Made by a program: the position numbers and the translations under genes. From Phenylobacterium sp. (GTDB lineage Bacteria; Pseudomonadota; Alphaproteobacteria; Caulobacterales; Caulobacteraceae), in the NCBI RefSeq assembly GCF_030679875.1, contig NZ_JAUXSP010000006.1, positions 1-64,000 of the forward strand: DNA of 64,000 nt. Direction: 5' to 3'. Each line of letters begins with the position of its first letter. The first letter of the stretch is position 1. The notes under the pieces were generated by a model. It did no database searches, was not told where the DNA came from, and worked only from the letters and a program-made list of their open reading frames with translations. Shown here in pieces: positions 33,917 to 42,822 of this stretch.

Positions 33917-36565
33917 ATGCTCGAGACCCGCACCACCTGTCCCTATTGCGGCGTCGGCTGCGGGATCACGGCTCGCAGCCAGGGCCGCACGCTGGCGGTC
34001 CGGGGCGACGCCGATCATCCGGCCAATCTCGGCCGCCTGTGTTCGAAGGGCGCGGCTCTGGCCGACACGGTCGGTTTGGAGGGGCGGCTGCTGGCCCCGG
34101 AAATCGGCGGTCGGGCAGCGTCCTGGGCCGAGGCGATCGGCCTTGTGGCGCGCCGGTTCTCCGAGACCATCGCCAGGCACGGTCCAGATTCCGTGGCCTT
34201 CTACGTCTCAGGCCAACTGCTGACCGAGGACTACTACGTCGCCAACAAGCTCATGAAGGGCTTTATCGGCTCGGCCAATATCGACACCAATTCAAGGCTT
34301 TGCATGGCCTCGGCTGTGGCGGCGCACAAGGCCGCCTTCGGCGCCGATCTGGTGCCCGGCTGCTATGAGGATCTGGACCTGGCCGAACTGGTGGTCTTTT
34401 CCGGCCACAACGCCGCCTGGACCCATCCGGTGCTGTTCCGGCGGATGGAGGCGGCCCGGGATCGGGGCCAGCGGCACGTGGTCATCGACCCCCGCCGCAC
34501 TGACACCGCCGAGATGGCCGATCTGCATCTTCCCCTGGCGCCACAGACCGACGTGCGACTCTGGAACGGGTTGCTCGCCAATCTGATGGACCGAGGCGCG
34601 GTCGATCAGGCGTACGTGGCCGCCCATGTGAGCGGCTATGGCGCGGTGGCCGAAAGCCTCGCCCGCGACGACCAGTCGCCGGCCGCCGTCGCCGCCGACT
34701 GCGGCCTGGAACTGGCGGATCTGCGCGCCTTCTATGACCTCTTCGCCGCCACGCCGAAGACGGTGAGCCTGTTTTCCATGGGGGCCAACCAGTCAGCTCA
34801 AGGGGTGGCCAAGGGACTGGCCATCCTCAACGTGCATCTGGCGACGGGGCGGATTGGCAAGCCCGGCGCCTGCCCCTTCTCGATCACCGGACAGCCCAAC
34901 GCCATGGGGGGGCGGGAGACCGGCGGTCTGGCCAACACGCTGGCCGCCCACATGGACTTCACCGAGGCTGACTGCGCCCGCGTCGAACGTTTCTGGGGCG
35001 CGCCGAACCTGGCCCGCAAGCCTGGCCTCAAGGCCGTCGAGATGTTCGAGGCGGTTGGCGACGGGCGCATCAAGGCCCTGTGGGTCATGGCCACCAACCC
35101 CGCCGTCAGCATGCCAAGGGCCGAGAGAGTTCGAGACGCTCTCGCCAGTTGTCCCTTCGTGGTGGTCTCAGACTGCATGGCGCAGACCGACACCGCCGCC
35201 TTCGCCCATGTGAAGCTGCCCGCCCTGGCCTGGGGGGAGAAGGACGGCACGGTGACCAATTCAGAGCGCCGCATCTCCCGCCAGCGGGCGGTGCTGGCGG
35301 CCCCTGGCCAGGCGCGGCCCGACTGGAAAATCATCGCCGACGTGGCCACAGCCATGGGGCACGCAGAGGCTTTTGGCTGGCGTTCCAACGCCCAGGTGTT
35401 CCGCGAGTGGGCGCGGATGACGGCCTATGAGAACAGCAGCCGGACCCTGGACCTGGGCCCGCTCGTCGGCCTCTCGCCTGACGGCTACGACTCCCTGGCC
35501 CCGGTTCAGTGGCCGGTGACCGAGGCCGGCGGAACCGCCCGGCTGTTCACCGATGGTCGGTTCCCCACGCCCGATGGCAGAGCCCGGATGGTTCCTGCGC
35601 CGGCCCTGGGTCCGGCCGAGGCGACCGATGGCGCCTTCCCCCTGGCCCTGAACACCGGCCGGGTCCGCGATCACTGGCATACGCTCACCCGCACCGGCCT
35701 TTCCGCAGCGCTCAGCCGCCACGCGCCAGAACCCTATGTGGACATCCATCCCGTCGACGCCCTGGCGCAGGGGATCGCTGAGGGCATGCTGACCCGGGTG
35801 CGCACAGCTCACGGCGAGGCGGTGGCGGTGGCCAGGATCACCGACGCCCAGCGGGCCGGGGGCGTCTTCATGCCCATGCACTGGAGTCGCGCCTACGCGC
35901 CCAAGGGGATGGTCAATCCGCTGGTCTCAGGTCGCGTCGATCCGGTCTCCGGCCAGCCGGAGTTCAAGCACACGCCGGCCCGGATTCAGGCCTATCGCGA
36001 GACCTGGAGAGGCTTCTTCCTCTCCCGGATGGCCGTTTCCCCGCCAGACGGGCTCGACCTCGTCTGGCGGCGGATGACCCAGGACGGCTGCCAGCTTCAT
36101 GAGTTCGCAGGCCGCGGCGACGCCGATCAGCGCGACGCCCTGCGCAAGGCGCTGAACCGAGGCATGAAGGGCGAGGTGCTGTTGTTGGAGGACGCCCAGG
36201 GGGGGCGGCTGCGGGAAGCCTTCGTCCAGGACGACCAGTTGGCCAGCGTGCTGTTCATGACCGCCGAGGCTGGCCGGCTGCCCCCACGGGACTGGCTGGC
36301 GGCCCTATTCGCCAAGGCGCAGCTGAGCGACGCCGATCGCGCGGCCCTGCTGATCGGTTTCGCCCCAGGGGTCGCCGTCGAGACCGGACCCCTGGTGTGC
36401 GCCTGTCGCGGCGTGCGCCGCCCTCGCATCGAGGCGGCCATCGAAGAGGGGGCTTCGACTTTGGACGCCGTCGGGGCGGCCACTGGGGCTGGAACCCAGT
36501 GCGGCTCCTGCCGCCCCGAAATCACCCGAATGCTGCCCGCCTCGGAGACCCGTCATGCCGCCTGA
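33917..36565 (+). CDS. nasA: Assimilatory nitrate reductase catalytic subunit NasA
   Basis: Encodes 882 residues from ATG 33917, where the [4Fe-4S] motif begins almost at once (TTCPYCGVGCG, with the fourth Cys in RLCSKG). A longer frame from 33716 overlaps nirD and is not used. The body is a molybdopterin oxidoreductase (SRLCMASAVAAHKAAFGAD, FSITGQPNAMGGRETGG) that binds bis-MGD. The last 55 residues are a BFD-like [2Fe-2S] domain (CACRGVRRPRIE, QCGSC). It reduces nitrate to nitrite in the cytoplasm. MobA makes its cofactor. No separate electron-donor subunit is seen. Confidence 0.95.
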   Translation: MLETRTTCPYCGVGCGITARSQGRTLAVRGDADHPANLGRLCSKGAALADTVGLEGRLLAPEIGGRAASWAEAIGLVARRFSETIARHGPDSVAFYVSGQLLTEDYYVANKLMKGFIGSANIDTNSRLCMASAVAAHKAAFGADLVPGCYEDLDLAELVVFSGHNAAWTHPVLFRRMEAARDRGQRHVVIDPRRTDTAEMADLHLPLAPQTDVRLWNGLLANLMDRGAVDQAYVAAHVSGYGAVAESLARDDQSPAAVAADCGLELADLRAFYDLFAATPKTVSLFSMGANQSAQGVAKGLAILNVHLATGRIGKPGACPFSITGQPNAMGGRETGGLANTLAAHMDFTEADCARVERFWGAPNLARKPGLKAVEMFEAVGDGRIKALWVMATNPAVSMPRAERVRDALASCPFVVVSDCMAQTDTAAFAHVKLPALAWGEKDGTVTNSERRISRQRAVLAAPGQARPDWKIIADVATAMGHAEAFGWRSNAQVFREWARMTAYENSSRTLDLGPLVGLSPDGYDSLAPVQWPVTEAGGTARLFTDGRFPTPDGRARMVPAPALGPAEATDGAFPLALNTGRVRDHWHTLTRTGLSAALSRHAPEPYVDIHPVDALAQGIAEGMLTRVRTAHGEAVAVARITDAQRAGGVFMPMHWSRAYAPKGMVNPLVSGRVDPVSGQPEFKHTPARIQAYRETWRGFFLSRMAVSPPDGLDLVWRRMTQDGCQLHEFAGRGDADQRDALRKALNRGMKGEVLLLEDAQGGRLREAFVQDDQLASVLFMTAEAGRLPPRDWLAALFAKAQLSDADRAALLIGFAPGVAVETGPLVCACRGVRRPRIEAAIEEGASTLDAVGAATGAGTQCGSCRPEITRMLPASETRHAA

Positions 36566-37337
36566 GCCCAAGACCCTCTTCGCCGTCCAGCTCGTAGGCG
36601 CCGGACCTGGCGCCGCCGACCTGCTGACCCTACGGGCGGCGCGCGCCATCGAAGGCGCCCAGGCCCTGCTCTATGACGCCCTGGTCGGCCAGGACATCCT
36701 GGCCATGGCGCCCCAGGCCTGTCTCAGGATCCAGACCGGCAAGCGGGCGGGTCGGCCGTCGATGCGGCAAGAGACCATCAATCGCCTGATGATCCGGCTG
36801 GCCCGGCGGGGCTTGCGGGTGGTGCGGCTGAAGGGCGGCGACCCCTCGATCTTTGGTCGGGTGGGAGAGGAGGCCCAGGCCCTCCGCCGTCATTGCCTGG
36901 CGGTCGAGGTCGTGCCCGGCGTCACCGCGGCCTGTGCTGCGGCCGCCCAGTTCGGCCTGCCGCTGACCCATCGGGGCGTCGCGCGCCGGGTGGTCATGAC
37001 GACGGCCACCACGCAGGACGGCGAGCTCTCCATGGACTGGGCGGCGGCCGCCGATCCTGAGGCGACACTGGCCATCTATATGGGCGCTCGGGCGGCGCCC
37101 GAGATCGCGAGACGTCTGATCGCCGCGGGTCGCTCGCCCCAGACGCCCCTGGCCATCATCCATAACGCCAGCGACCCCCAGGCACGCCTCGAACTGACCA
37201 CCCTGGCTTGGCAGGCCACAGCCCCCGCCGCGCCTTTGGGGGCCACGCCCGCCTTGATTCTGGTCGGAGATGTCCTGAGCGCCGCAGATGGGCTGGCCGC
37301 CGCCGGGGGCTTGGTGGGTCTGGCCGGCGCGGCCTGA
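36555..37337 (+). CDS. cobA: Uroporphyrinogen-III C-methyltransferase (SUMT)
   Basis: Encodes 260 residues. The tetrapyrrole methylase signatures are visible: QLVGAGPGAADLLTLRAARA at the start, VVRLKGGDPSIFGRVGEEA, and VVPGVTAACAAAAQFGLPLT. It methylates uroporphyrinogen III twice with AdoMet to make precorrin-2, the first step to siroheme. The CysG-type oxidase/ferrochelatase half is absent, so another enzyme must finish siroheme. It overlaps nasA by eleven bases and closes the nitrate operon, which fits siroheme supply for NirB. Confidence 0.93.
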   Translation: MPPEPKTLFAVQLVGAGPGAADLLTLRAARAIEGAQALLYDALVGQDILAMAPQACLRIQTGKRAGRPSMRQETINRLMIRLARRGLRVVRLKGGDPSIFGRVGEEAQALRRHCLAVEVVPGVTAACAAAAQFGLPLTHRGVARRVVMTTATTQDGELSMDWAAAADPEATLAIYMGARAAPEIARRLIAAGRSPQTPLAIIHNASDPQARLELTTLAWQATAPAAPLGATPALILVGDVLSAADGLAAAGGLVGLAGAA

Positions 37338-37399
37338 CGGGGACTCAGCGATCCAACTTCCCACGCCATCGCCCGCGCTGATTGAGGCTCCCCGCCGGT

Positions 37400-38968
37400 T
37401 CAGATCGCCCGGGCGCGGCCTTCCCAATAGGGCGCACGAACCTTGTTGCGCTGGATTTTTCCGGCCTCGCTGCGGGGCAATTGAGAGACGAAATCTACGC
37501 CGCGAGGAAGCTTGTATTTGGCGACGACGGTGCGGGCATAGGACAGGATTTCATCCTTGAGCGCCTCTGACGGAACATAGCCCGGGGCGAGTTCGATCAC
37601 CGCGCGGACCTCCTCGCCATACTCGTCATGGGGTATGCCGACGGTGCAGGAATCGGCGACGGCGGGGTGCCTTATGAGCTCGTTGTCGACCTCCTGGGGA
37701 TAGATGTTCACCCCGCCGACAATGATCGTTTCGGCGCTGCGACCGGTGAGGAACAGATAGCCGTCCGCGTCAAAATAGCCGACATCGCCCATGGTGAAAT
37801 AGCCGTCCCGGCGGCCGGAGTCGGTCTTGGCGGTGTCCTTGAAATACTCAAACCCGCCCTGGTCGGCCAAACGCATATAGATCGTGCCGGCCTGGCCGGC
37901 GGGTAGTTCGTTTCCCGCCTCGTCCAGGATCTTCGCCGCGTCAGGGTCAGGCCGTTTTCCTACCGTGCCGGGTTTCTTCAGCCAGTCCTGCGAGGTGATC
38001 CAGAAGCCCACCCCGCCCTCCGAGCCGGCGTAGTACTCAAAGAGCACCGGCCCAAGCCAGGCGATCATGGCCTGCTTGACCTCGGGCGGGCAGGGGGCTG
38101 CGCCATGGGAGATGCGGCGGAGGGAACTGAGGTCGTAGCGGGCGCGCACCTCCTCCGGCAGCCTGAGCAGGCGCTGGAACATGATCGGTACGAAGTGGCT
38201 GCGGGTGACCCGGCGGGCTTCGATCGTGGCCAGCACGGTCTCGTTGTCCCAGCGGTCCAGCAGCACGGTGGGCACGCCGTTGACCAGGGCCTTGCGCACG
38301 TCTCCGGCCATGGGCGAGGCGTGATAGGCCGGACCCGTGCAGAAGTGGACGTCGTCGTCCTGATAGGCCGGGTCGTAGGTGGGGATCGGGGCGTTGGGCT
38401 TGTAGACGCCCTTGGGCCGGCCGGTGGTGCCCGATGAATAGAGCATGGTGTGGCCGCGGACGGGGTCGTGGATGTCCCCGTCGGCATAGGCGCCAAGGGC
38501 GTCCTCATAGTCCAGGAACCCCGGCAGCGGCCCGCCGATCGCCACCTTCAGGGTCAGGCGAGGGCAATCGTCGGCGGCCTGGGCTGCGCCGGTCACCGAG
38601 GCGTCGGCGAACAGGGCGCGGGCCTCGCAGTTGTCGATCACATAGGCGATCTCTTCGGGCGTCAGATGCCAGTTCACCGGCGTCATACGCAGGCCGCAGC
38701 GCTGGGTGGCGAACAGCACATCGACGAATTCGGCCCGGTTGGGGCTGAGCAGGGCGACGGAGTCCCCGGGCTTCAGCCCCTTGTCCAGCAGCAGCCGGGC
38801 GATGCGGTTCGCATTGGCGTTGAGGTCTCCAAAGGTGCGGGTCGGCCCCGACATCTCGAAGATGGCGATCTTGTCGGGCTGGCGGGCGGCCCAGAAGGCC
38901 GGGGCCATGCCGAGTTCGGCGGCGGCCTTCAGGGCGTTTGCGGAATCGTCGTCGAGCCGTCCAGTCAT
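37400..38968 (-). CDS. Acyl-CoA synthetase (AMP-binding enzyme)
   Basis: Encodes 522 residues from ATG 38968. The AMP-binding motif MLYSSGTTGRPKGV and the downstream GYFMGDVG-like and TGRSAETIIVGGVNIYP blocks are present, then the C-terminal lysine motif SEAGKIQRNKVR. It activates a fatty or aromatic acid to its CoA ester; the substrate is not determined. It diverges from a TetR gene (156 bp apart) and heads a CoA-based degradation neighbourhood. A longer frame to 39031 is low-complexity and is rejected. Confidence 0.9.
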   Translation of the reverse strand: MTGRLDDDSANALKAAAELGMAPAFWAARQPDKIAIFEMSGPTRTFGDLNANANRIARLLLDKGLKPGDSVALLSPNRAEFVDVLFATQRCGLRMTPVNWHLTPEEIAYVIDNCEARALFADASVTGAAQAADDCPRLTLKVAIGGPLPGFLDYEDALGAYADGDIHDPVRGHTMLYSSGTTGRPKGVYKPNAPIPTYDPAYQDDDVHFCTGPAYHASPMAGDVRKALVNGVPTVLLDRWDNETVLATIEARRVTRSHFVPIMFQRLLRLPEEVRARYDLSSLRRISHGAAPCPPEVKQAMIAWLGPVLFEYYAGSEGGVGFWITSQDWLKKPGTVGKRPDPDAAKILDEAGNELPAGQAGTIYMRLADQGGFEYFKDTAKTDSGRRDGYFTMGDVGYFDADGYLFLTGRSAETIIVGGVNIYPQEVDNELIRHPAVADSCTVGIPHDEYGEEVRAVIELAPGYVPSEALKDEILSYARTVVAKYKLPRGVDFVSQLPRSEAGKIQRNKVRAPYWEGRARAI

Positions 38969-39124
38969 ATGGCCTCCCTGCCGGCCGCGACGCTCTCGAT
39001 GGCGTCTTCGTCGATGGCCGCGCCCCGGCAATATGGAGGACTAATGGTGCGAATGTCACTAGTCGGCTTCAGCTTCCGCACAGCGGAACTTGCACGCCTG
39101 CCATGGGCGGCCCACAAATCCCCC

Positions 39125-39739
39125 ATGAGGACCGAAACGGCGCAGAAGCCTGGGCGCGCCCGGCTTTCCCCTGAGGTGCGGCGGGGCCAGATCCTCGACG
39201 CCGCCCAAGTCTTGCTCGTGGCCCATGGCGGATTGCCCCTGCCGCTGGAGGACCTGGCTCGCGCTGCCCAGGTCAGCAAGGCCCTGATCTATGCCTATTT
39301 CCCCCACCAGCACGATCTGGCCAACGCGCTGCTGGCCCGCCGGTTTGCGGCGCTGCTGGCTGCGGGCTTGGAGGATGCGGCGGCTCGGACGGACCTGTTC
39401 GAGGCCGCCCAAGCCTGCGCGGCGCTCTATTTCGAGGAGGTGGCCCAGGCGGGGCCTGTGGCGCACATCGTCCTGCGCGATCCCTTCATGGCGGGCCAGA
39501 TTGATCCTACCCTCGCCGCCATCCGCGACCGCCTCGCCCGGCGGCTGGCGCGCACGGCGCGCCGGATGCTGCGCCTGTCGCCCCAGGAGGCGGTGGCGGC
39601 GCTCAGCCTGATGACCACCATCCCCGAAGAGGCTGGCCGCATGGTCCATGCCGGCGATCTGACCCAGGAGCGGGGACGCGAACTCACCACACGCCTGATC
39701 GGCTCGTCCCTTAGGGCGCTGACGCCAGACGCGGCCTAG
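39125..39739 (+). CDS. TetR-family regulator, divergent from the acyl-CoA synthetase
   Basis: Encodes 204 residues from ATG 39125. The DNA-binding part is RGQILDAAQVLLVAHGGLPL then LEDLARAAQVSKALIYAYFP. The rest is helical. It shares a 156-bp intergenic region with the acyl-CoA synthetase and most likely represses it. The longer frame from 38450 is antisense to the synthetase and is a shadow. Confidence 0.85.
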   Translation: MRTETAQKPGRARLSPEVRRGQILDAAQVLLVAHGGLPLPLEDLARAAQVSKALIYAYFPHQHDLANALLARRFAALLAAGLEDAAARTDLFEAAQACAALYFEEVAQAGPVAHIVLRDPFMAGQIDPTLAAIRDRLARRLARTARRMLRLSPQEAVAALSLMTTIPEEAGRMVHAGDLTQERGRELTTRLIGSSLRALTPDAA

Positions 39740-39749
39740 CTGAGGCGCC

Positions 39750-40619
39750 CTAGCTACGGCCTTCGCGGACGATCTCGCGATTGCCGCCAGTGACGATGGC
39801 CAGGCTCAGCCGTTCGGCCATGGACAGGGGAATCTTCCTTTCCGCCAAGAGCCGCCCCGCCCGCAGGCAGACCGCGGTCAGCACCACCGTCGCGCCACGG
39901 GCCAGATCGGCCTCGACGCCGTAGCGGGTCTGCAGACGTTCGGTCATGCGCCGCCGGGAATAGCCGCTCTGGGCCTCCCGCTCGGCTCGCAAGCCCGCGC
40001 GAACCTCGGGGCTGTTGAGCAGCCGCTGGATCAGGGCGCCGCGCTGATCCACCTGGCGCAGATAGGCGAGCGTCGAGAGGGTGACGCGGGTCAGATTGTC
40101 CTGCCCTCGCTCGATCTCGGACTGGCGCTCATCATTCATGGCCGCCAGCTCCCGCCGGGCCAGCGCGGTCAGCAGGTCGGCCCGCCGGGGAAAGAGGTTG
40201 TGCGCCTGGGCTTCGCTGAGGCCGGTATCCCGCGCGACACGCTTCATGGTCGCCGCATGCAGGCCCTCGACCGTGATGATGGTCGCAGCCGCGGCCATCA
40301 GCTGGTCCTGGCGGGCCTCTGGCGACAGCCGGGTGCGGTCACGGCGCGCGCGGCCGGCCCGGGCTGAGAGATCGATCGCTGCGTCCATGCCCGTGGGCGC
40401 CGGCGGCAGGGGCGGCCGCTCGGCCTTCTGCGCATTCCAGTAGCCACGTCCGGGATAGGGCACCATCAGCCGGTCGCAGATCTTGGCCAAGCCGTTGCGG
40501 CTGATCCCCCACCGGGTGGCCAGGGTCGAAAGCGGCGTCGTCCAGACCTGCTCATAGAGCGCTTCCCGCGTCAGGCGGGGCGGCGCAGAACTCATCGTCT
40601 CATGTTGCGGCGCGGCCAT
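39750..40619 (-). CDS. Regulator with an N-terminal extra DNA-binding domain fused to TetR
   Basis: Encodes 289 residues. Residues about 15-65 (LTREALYEQVWTTPLSTLAT, then RWGISRNGLAKICDRLMVPY and PGRGYWN) form a helix-turn-helix domain common in alphaproteobacterial proteins of unknown role. Residues 98-150 are a TetR DNA-binding domain (SPEARQDQLMAAAATIITVE, then TMKRVARDTGLSEAQAHNLF). Two DNA-binding units in one chain are unusual. It reads leftward toward, and converges on, the TetR gene at 39125. The hotdog and amidohydrolase genes upstream share its strand but are separated from it. Confidence 0.8.
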   Translation of the reverse strand: MAAPQHETMSSAPPRLTREALYEQVWTTPLSTLATRWGISRNGLAKICDRLMVPYPGRGYWNAQKAERPPLPPAPTGMDAAIDLSARAGRARRDRTRLSPEARQDQLMAAAATIITVEGLHAATMKRVARDTGLSEAQAHNLFPRRADLLTALARRELAAMNDERQSEIERGQDNLTRVTLSTLAYLRQVDQRGALIQRLLNSPEVRAGLRAEREAQSGYSRRRMTERLQTRYGVEADLARGATVVLTAVCLRAGRLLAERKIPLSMAERLSLAIVTGGNREIVREGRS

Positions 40620-40638
40620 GACCGCAAGGCTTACCCTG

Positions 40639-41484
40639 TCAGGCCGGCTTGGCCCAGAGGGGCGAGGAGGCCTTCATGAACCGGATCATGAAGGTGACTG
40701 TGGCCACGTCCTTGCCGGTCGCCGCGTCGGCGATGTCGACATCGTACCAGGCGTTCTCGGTCTTGGGGCTTTCAGTCAGCTTCAGCATGGTCGTCCGACC
40801 GACGTAGTCGCGACCGGCCTTGAGGGGCCCGTCCACGATGCGGATCTCCAAGGCGCCGAACAGACCCACGGACTGGTTCACCTTGGCCAGGACCGTGGGG
40901 CGGCTCATATGGGCCAGCTTGATGAGGTGAGAGGGGGGCAGGACCCCCTGGTCGTACATCGGCAGCCGCTCGGTAACGCGGCCCAGCGCCTTGTCCAGCG
41001 CCTCGACTTCGACCCGCATGGGGATGTCGGTGGTGACGTCGCCGACCTGGTATCCAGCCAGGATGCGCTGTGCGCCGGGCGAGGCTAGAGCCTGGGTGGC
41101 CATGCGCCGGGTCATCTCGGACTCCGCGTCTCGGGTCTCGCCGCTCGCTGTGCCGACGCAGACCTGATCGCCCTCCCGGTTGAACATGGTCAGCCGTGAA
41201 CGGGGCGTGGCGGCCTCGACCACCGCCTTGACCTCTTCGCGATCCACCGTCGCCTGAGTGAAGTGGAGGGACATGTTCCCCCGGGCGAACCAGTCGGCGC
41301 CATAGGTCTCCACCAGCATGGGGGCGAACTGATCCATGTGGACCGAGCCGGGCACTGTGCCGCCCTTGAAGCCGAGCTTCGCGGCCACCTCGTCATTGTG
41401 GATCGAGCCAGGCGCCTGCTGGAAGCCGTTGTGGAGGCTGCGAAATTCCCCCTCGATGATCTTGCCGTGGATGGTGTCGCCCAT
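40639..41484 (-). CDS. MaoC/hotdog-like protein of unknown substrate
   Basis: Encodes 281 residues. The order of strands and the helix with GGTVPGSVHMDQFAPML and NMSLHFTQATVDREEVKAV fits a hotdog domain of the MaoC dehydratase or thioesterase type, with a second weaker hotdog-like half around 190-270 (VGRTTMLKLTESPKTENAW). The catalytic Asp/His pair of MaoC is not clear. It lies with acyl-CoA genes, so it may hydrate or hydrolyse a CoA-bound substrate. It is 41 bases downstream of the amidohydrolase. Confidence 0.7.
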   Translation of the reverse strand: MGDTIHGKIIEGEFRSLHNGFQQAPGSIHNDEVAAKLGFKGGTVPGSVHMDQFAPMLVETYGADWFARGNMSLHFTQATVDREEVKAVVEAATPRSRLTMFNREGDQVCVGTASGETRDAESEMTRRMATQALASPGAQRILAGYQVGDVTTDIPMRVEVEALDKALGRVTERLPMYDQGVLPPSHLIKLAHMSRPTVLAKVNQSVGLFGALEIRIVDGPLKAGRDYVGRTTMLKLTESPKTENAWYDVDIADAATGKDVATVTFMIRFMKASSPLWAKPA

Positions 41485-41525
41485 GGCGCTCTCCCTGTCT
41501 CTTACGCTCAGCCTGTCTCTGACGC

Positions 41526-42665
41526 TCAGAATGCGCCCATCATCTCTTCGAAGTTGCGGCTGTAGAACCGCTCACGCTGATCATCGGTGATCTCGGCGAA
41601 GGTCCGCTCGAACCGGCCGATGGGGTCGGTGGTGCCTTCGGGGTGCGGGTAGTCGCTGGAGAACAGGAAGAGATCGGCGCCGGCGTCGGCGATCAGGTGG
41701 CCCACATCCTCGCCAGGGAAGGGGGTGAACTTGACGTGCTTGCGCATGTACTCCGACGGCTTCATGGCCAGGGCCTTGAGCTGCGGGTCGGTCTTGGAGA
41801 AGCTGCGATAGCCCAGATCGATCTGGCGCAGGAAGCCCGGAACCCAGGCCGCGCCGAACTCGATCACCCCGCCGCGCAGGTCCGGCACGCGGTCGAACAG
41901 CCCATCATAGACCATGGCCGCCAGGAACATCTGGGCCGAGAAGGGCAGGACGATGAAGTCCTGGAAGCGCAGGTTCTCGCCGCCCCCGTGCAGGTCCGGC
42001 GACCGCGGCTTGCCATTGTTATTGTACTGCTTGGGCAGGACCCGCGAGCCCTGGCCAATGTGCAGCATGAACGGGATGCGCTTCTTCGCCAGCAGCGACC
42101 AGAAGGGGTCGAGATCGGGATGGCCCGGTGAGCGCTCGCCAGCCGGCGTCGAGGGCACCCAGAAGGCGCCGCAGCCGAGATCGATGGCCTCCTGAGCGAT
42201 TTCCACCGCCCGGTCGGGGTCGTCCAGCGGCACGAAGCCGACGCCGATCAGGCGCGGATCGGCGCAGAAGGCGGCCATGGCCCTGTTATGCGCCCGGGCG
42301 CCGGCGAAACGCACCTCCGGGTCCTCGGCGCCGCGGAAATGGGCCAGGGACGAGGTGGCGAAGACCAGCTGTCGGGAGAAGCCGAGTTCGTCGAGGGCGC
42401 GCTTGCGCTCTTCGGCGTCGAAGGCGCCATAGGCGATCCAGCCCTTGGGACCATCGACCAACTTCTCGGCCGCCAGCTTGGCGGCTGCGGGATCATCGGC
42501 GCGGGCCCGGGCGGCGGCTACCTGGGTCTCGACCCGCTCGGCCGACTTTCGCGCCTTCAGGTGGTCGAGCAGAGCGCCTTCGGCATGGGGGACCAGCCAG
42601 TCGCCGGGCTCCATCACATGGCTGTCGGCGTCATGAAAGACGCGTCCGCTGGCGTAGGGGGCCAT
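41526..42665 (-). CDS. Amidohydrolase family protein (ACMSD-like TIM barrel)
   Basis: Encodes 379 residues from ATG 42665 with GAGAGG upstream. FHDADSHVMEPGDWL near the start gives a metal-ligand motif of the amidohydrolase-2 family. Later blocks are CGAFWVPSTPAGERSPGHPD, PFMLHIGQGS, and LFLFSSDYPHPEGTTDP with the conserved Asp of the barrel. This family hydrolyses or decarboxylates ring intermediates of aromatic breakdown, so a role in a degradation pathway with the neighbouring acyl-CoA genes is plausible. Substrate unknown. Confidence 0.85.
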   Translation of the reverse strand: MAPYASGRVFHDADSHVMEPGDWLVPHAEGALLDHLKARKSAERVETQVAAARARADDPAAAKLAAEKLVDGPKGWIAYGAFDAEERKRALDELGFSRQLVFATSSLAHFRGAEDPEVRFAGARAHNRAMAAFCADPRLIGVGFVPLDDPDRAVEIAQEAIDLGCGAFWVPSTPAGERSPGHPDLDPFWSLLAKKRIPFMLHIGQGSRVLPKQYNNNGKPRSPDLHGGGENLRFQDFIVLPFSAQMFLAAMVYDGLFDRVPDLRGGVIEFGAAWVPGFLRQIDLGYRSFSKTDPQLKALAMKPSEYMRKHVKFTPFPGEDVGHLIADAGADLFLFSSDYPHPEGTTDPIGRFERTFAEITDDQRERFYSRNFEEMMGAF

Positions 42666-42822
42666 GGGGTTTCCTCTCGACATGTTCTTTTTGACGAAGA
42701 CACCAATACATAAGATCGGCAGCTTCGCAACCGGCGCCCCTGCGGGGGCCATGGGTCAAGCGGTCAAACGGTGGCCGGGCTCGTTGTTGACGATCGCACC
42801 AATCAAATCTACCCATTGCGCC

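Noticed and set aside
38450..39124. Long N-terminal extension of the TetR gene at 39125
   Set aside because: It is antisense to the acyl-CoA synthetase and has no domain; the ATG at 39125 begins the TetR helix set.
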